Origin: Oscillospiraceae bacterium
GTDB lineage: Bacteria > Bacillota > Clostridia > Oscillospirales > Ruminococcaceae
DNA: 7,200 nt
NCBI GenBank assembly: GCA_017424665.1
Contig: JAFOYK010000042.1
Location: 1-7,200, forward strand
Direction of reading: 5' to 3'
Part shown: positions 5,473 to 7,200 of the stretch, piece by piece
How positions within the stretch are numbered: position 1 is the stretch's first letter
Layout of the letters: the number at the start of each line of letters is the position of its first letter
The notes under the pieces: model-generated
What the model saw: the letters and a program-made list of their open reading frames with translations, nothing else
Told to the model about the DNA's origin: nothing
Database searches by the model: none
Program-made: the position numbers and the translations under genes

Positions 5473-6183
5473 TTGAAAAACAGCGGCAACTTTCTTTCCG
5501 CTTTAAAAGCGGCTTTCCCTTACACCGCTCCGGTAATGACCGGTTATCTTTTTCTTGGAATTTCTTACGGAATATATATGAAAGTTTCGGGTTTCAGCTT
5601 TCTTTACCCTATGCTTATGGGAATCACCATTTTCGGCGGAAGCCTTGAGTTTCTTGCGGTCTCGCTTCTTTTAAGCACCTTTGCCCCGCTCCAGACGTTT
5701 TTGATCGCCCTTGTTATCCAGGCGCGCCACCTTTTCTATGGACTTGCGATGCTGGAAAAATATAAAAACACCGGCCTTAAAAAGCTCTATCTTATCTTTG
5801 CGCTTACCGATGAAACTTTTTCCATAAACTGTTCAACCCCTGTTCCCGAAGGAATTGAAAAAGGAAAATTCTATCTTGCGGTTTCCCTTCTTGACCAGAT
5901 TTATTGGGTTTCCGGCGCGACCCTTGGCGGAATTCTGGGTTCCTTCATTCCTTTCAACACCGAAGGACTTGATTTTGTTATGACCGCCATGTTCGTTGTA
6001 ATTTTCATTGAACAGTGGCTTAAGGAAAAGAAACATTACACCGCTTTAATCGGCGTTTTCTGCTCCGTTTTCTGTCTTCTTGTTTTCGGCGCGGAATCTT
6101 TCATAATCCCGACCATGGTCTGCATTTTCGGAATGCTTGCTTTCTTCAGAAAACCCATTGAAAAGGCGGGTGGTTTTGAATGA
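5473..6183 (+). CDS. azlC: AzlC-family branched-chain amino acid exporter, large subunit
   Basis: This is the large membrane subunit of an AzlCD (YgaZH/BrnFE) exporter, which in studied members moves branched-chain amino acids or related compounds out of the cell. It has 236 residues, typical of the family. Hydrophobic segments lie at about 20-37, 43-67, 72-94, 104-121, 132-159, 166-183 and 188-226. Family signatures include AAFPYTAPVMTGYLFLGISYG near the N-terminus, IQARHLFYGLAML (about 82-94) and LTDETFSI (about 111-118). The start is TTG at 5473, because the conserved N-terminus begins well before the first ATG (residue 22) and a purine-rich AGAGGGGG element (5458-5465) precedes it. The stop overlaps the azlD start by 4 bases (ATGA), which implies coupled translation. 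Substrate is inferred from the family; no amino acid specificity can be read from sequence. Confidence 0.93.
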   Translation: MKNSGNFLSALKAAFPYTAPVMTGYLFLGISYGIYMKVSGFSFLYPMLMGITIFGGSLEFLAVSLLLSTFAPLQTFLIALVIQARHLFYGLAMLEKYKNTGLKKLYLIFALTDETFSINCSTPVPEGIEKGKFYLAVSLLDQIYWVSGATLGGILGSFIPFNTEGLDFVMTAMFVVIFIEQWLKEKKHYTALIGVFCSVFCLLVFGAESFIIPTMVCIFGMLAFFRKPIEKAGGFE

Positions 6184-6506
6184 CTCTTTCCGAAGAAATC
6201 ATAACCATCGGAATGTGCGTTCTTGCAACGCTTCTGACCCGTTTTCTTCCTTTTCTTGTTTTTTCAGAAAAGAAGAAAACGCCGAAATTCATCGAATATC
6301 TCGGAAAGGCTCTTCCGGCGGCGATTTTTGCTCTTCTGGTCGTCTATTGCCTTAAAAACGTTGACATAACCGCGGGAAGCCACGGAATTCCGGAATTTAT
6401 TTCCGTTGCGGTCGTAACGGTTCTTCATCTTTGGAAAAGAAAAATTCTTCTTTCCATGGCCGGCGGAACTTTATGCTATATGCTTCTTGTTCAGCTTATA
6501 TTTTAA
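6180..6506 (+). CDS. azlD: AzlD-family branched-chain amino acid exporter, small subunit
   Basis: This is the small membrane partner of AzlC, 108 residues, the usual size. It has about four hydrophobic segments (roughly 6-28, 43-61, 71-85 and 90-108). It shows the family pattern TRFLPFLVF (20-28), then PKFIEYLGKALPAAIFALLVVYCL and a C-terminal VAVVTVLHLWKRKILLSMAGGTLCYML. Its ATG lies inside the azlC stop region (ATGA at 6180-6183), so translation is probably coupled and the two subunits are made in balance. A terminator follows directly, closing a two-gene operon. Confidence 0.93.
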   Translation: MTLSEEIITIGMCVLATLLTRFLPFLVFSEKKKTPKFIEYLGKALPAAIFALLVVYCLKNVDITAGSHGIPEFISVAVVTVLHLWKRKILLSMAGGTLCYMLLVQLIF

Positions 6507-6545
6507 AAAAAACGAAAAGGGAACGGAATTTCCGTTCCCTTTTTT
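6505..6545. terminator. Bidirectional rho-independent terminator between azlD and cls
   Basis: GGGAACGG (6519-6526), loop AATTT, then CCGTTCCC (6532-6539) form a perfect 8-bp stem. T6540-6545 follow on the plus strand. The A-rich 6505-6518 upstream provides a T-rich tail for transcripts on the minus strand. It closes the azlCD operon and the convergent cardiolipin synthase gene, whose stop codon is at 6548. Confidence 0.9.
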
Positions 6546-6547
6546 CT

Positions 6548-7200
6548 TTAAAGCAAAGGCGCGATTATTTTCATCAGGAAGGAAAGCGGGCGTAAAAGCG
6601 GGTAATTCTTCCAGATGTTCTCTTTGGTCACCCTGCGGCATTTTTCCAAAGTTTCCTGAAAATCCTTTTCAATGTCTCCGATGCAGGCGGTTTCGTAACA
6701 ATATGCCGCGCATTCGAAATGGTGATAAAGGCTTCGGTAATCAAGGTTTATGGTTCCCACAACCGCCTCGCAATTATCCGCAACAAAGGATTTTGCGTGG
6801 ATAAAGCCGGGTTCATATTCAAAGATCTCAACGCCGGAATCAAGAAGGGCGGAATAATGGCTTTTCGCAAGGGAATAGGGCGAAAGTTTATCCGGAACAC
6901 CCGGAAGAATTATCCTGACCTCGACTCCCCTTTCCGCCGCAAAGCGAAGGGCAGTTTCCATTTCGCCGTCAAGAATAAGATATGGCGTCATTATATGAAC
7001 GTAATTTTTCGCCCGGTTAAGGATATCCATATAAACCATTTCGCCGACTTTATCTCCGTCAAGGGGGCAATCGCCATATGGAATCACAAAGCCTTCGGCA
7101 TTTTCCGGCGGAAGGCTTGGAAACGAAAGGAAAGGTTCAAATTCCGGTTCTTTTTCGCTTATGTTCCACATCTGAAGGAACATAAGGGTAAAGCCTTTAA
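6548..7200 (-). CDS. cls: Cardiolipin synthase (phospholipase D family), C-terminal part
   Basis: The enzyme makes cardiolipin from two phosphatidylglycerol molecules at the membrane. Only about 216 C-terminal residues lie in the window; the start and the first HKD motif are beyond 7200. The visible part begins with KGFTLMFLQMWN, the segment that follows the first catalytic half in these enzymes. It continues with IPYGDCPLDGDKVGEMVYMDILNRAKNYVHIMTPYLI and reaches the second HKD motif, HAKSFVAD, followed by GTINLDYRSLYHHFE. That arrangement is characteristic of Cls proteins within the phospholipase D superfamily. The C-terminus (WKNYPLLRPLSFLMKIIAPLL) is basic and hydrophobic, as is usual. The reading frame is open to the window edge with no sign of damage. 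The other possible reading, a related PLD-family enzyme, is less likely given the spacing and length. Confidence 0.93.
   Translation of the reverse strand, partial: KGFTLMFLQMWNISEKEPEFEPFLSFPSLPPENAEGFVIPYGDCPLDGDKVGEMVYMDILNRAKNYVHIMTPYLILDGEMETALRFAAERGVEVRIILPGVPDKLSPYSLAKSHYSALLDSGVEIFEYEPGFIHAKSFVADNCEAVVGTINLDYRSLYHHFECAAYCYETACIGDIEKDFQETLEKCRRVTKENIWKNYPLLRPLSFLMKIIAPLL

Overview
The window looks like a piece of a Gram-positive Clostridia-type chromosome, most likely a gut Oscillospiraceae/Ruminococcaceae-like lineage. This placing is inferred from the sequence: strong AGGAG-type ribosome binding sites, textbook sigma-A promoters, compact rho-independent terminators, a thioester surface protein and lipoprotein typical of gut Firmicutes, and ordinary use of the standard code. 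There are seven genes and no RNA genes, insertion sequences or CRISPR arrays. No gap between genes exceeds about 260 bases.

Layout. At 1-2038 (minus strand, C-terminus cut by the window edge) is a secreted surface protein. It has a signal peptide, a long acidic Thr/Glu-rich linker, and a thioester domain whose Cys (365) and Gln (445) should form an internal thioester bond. It is transcribed divergently from a 328-residue lipoprotein at 2294-3280, which carries three Cys-rich CxxC repeats, a helical middle and a beta-rich C-terminus. That gene meets, tail to tail across a shared terminator, a trigger-factor-like prolyl isomerase/chaperone (3335-4309, minus). This protein has lost the ribosome-binding domain and gained a His/Cys tail. 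Upstream of it lies nagB (4425-5210, minus), encoding glucosamine-6-phosphate deaminase, with its own terminator. A 262-base gap then holds divergent promoters for nagB and for an azlC-azlD pair (5473-6506, plus) encoding a branched-chain amino acid exporter. Last comes the 3' part of a cardiolipin synthase gene (6548-7200, minus), convergent with azlD across another shared terminator.

How the genes work together. The set is mostly independent transcription units; only azlC-azlD form a clear operon, with a 4-base overlap. The themes are cell envelope and surface (thioester protein, lipoprotein, cardiolipin synthase), folding (trigger-factor-like protein) and small-molecule handling (amino-sugar catabolism, amino acid export). 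Three of the four clear promoters are overlapped by short perfect inverted repeats, each of different sequence. This suggests separate local repressors rather than one shared regulator.

The points most worth following up are the ribosome-domain-free trigger factor with a metal-binding-like tail, the thioester adhesin, and the divergent lipoprotein of unknown role.
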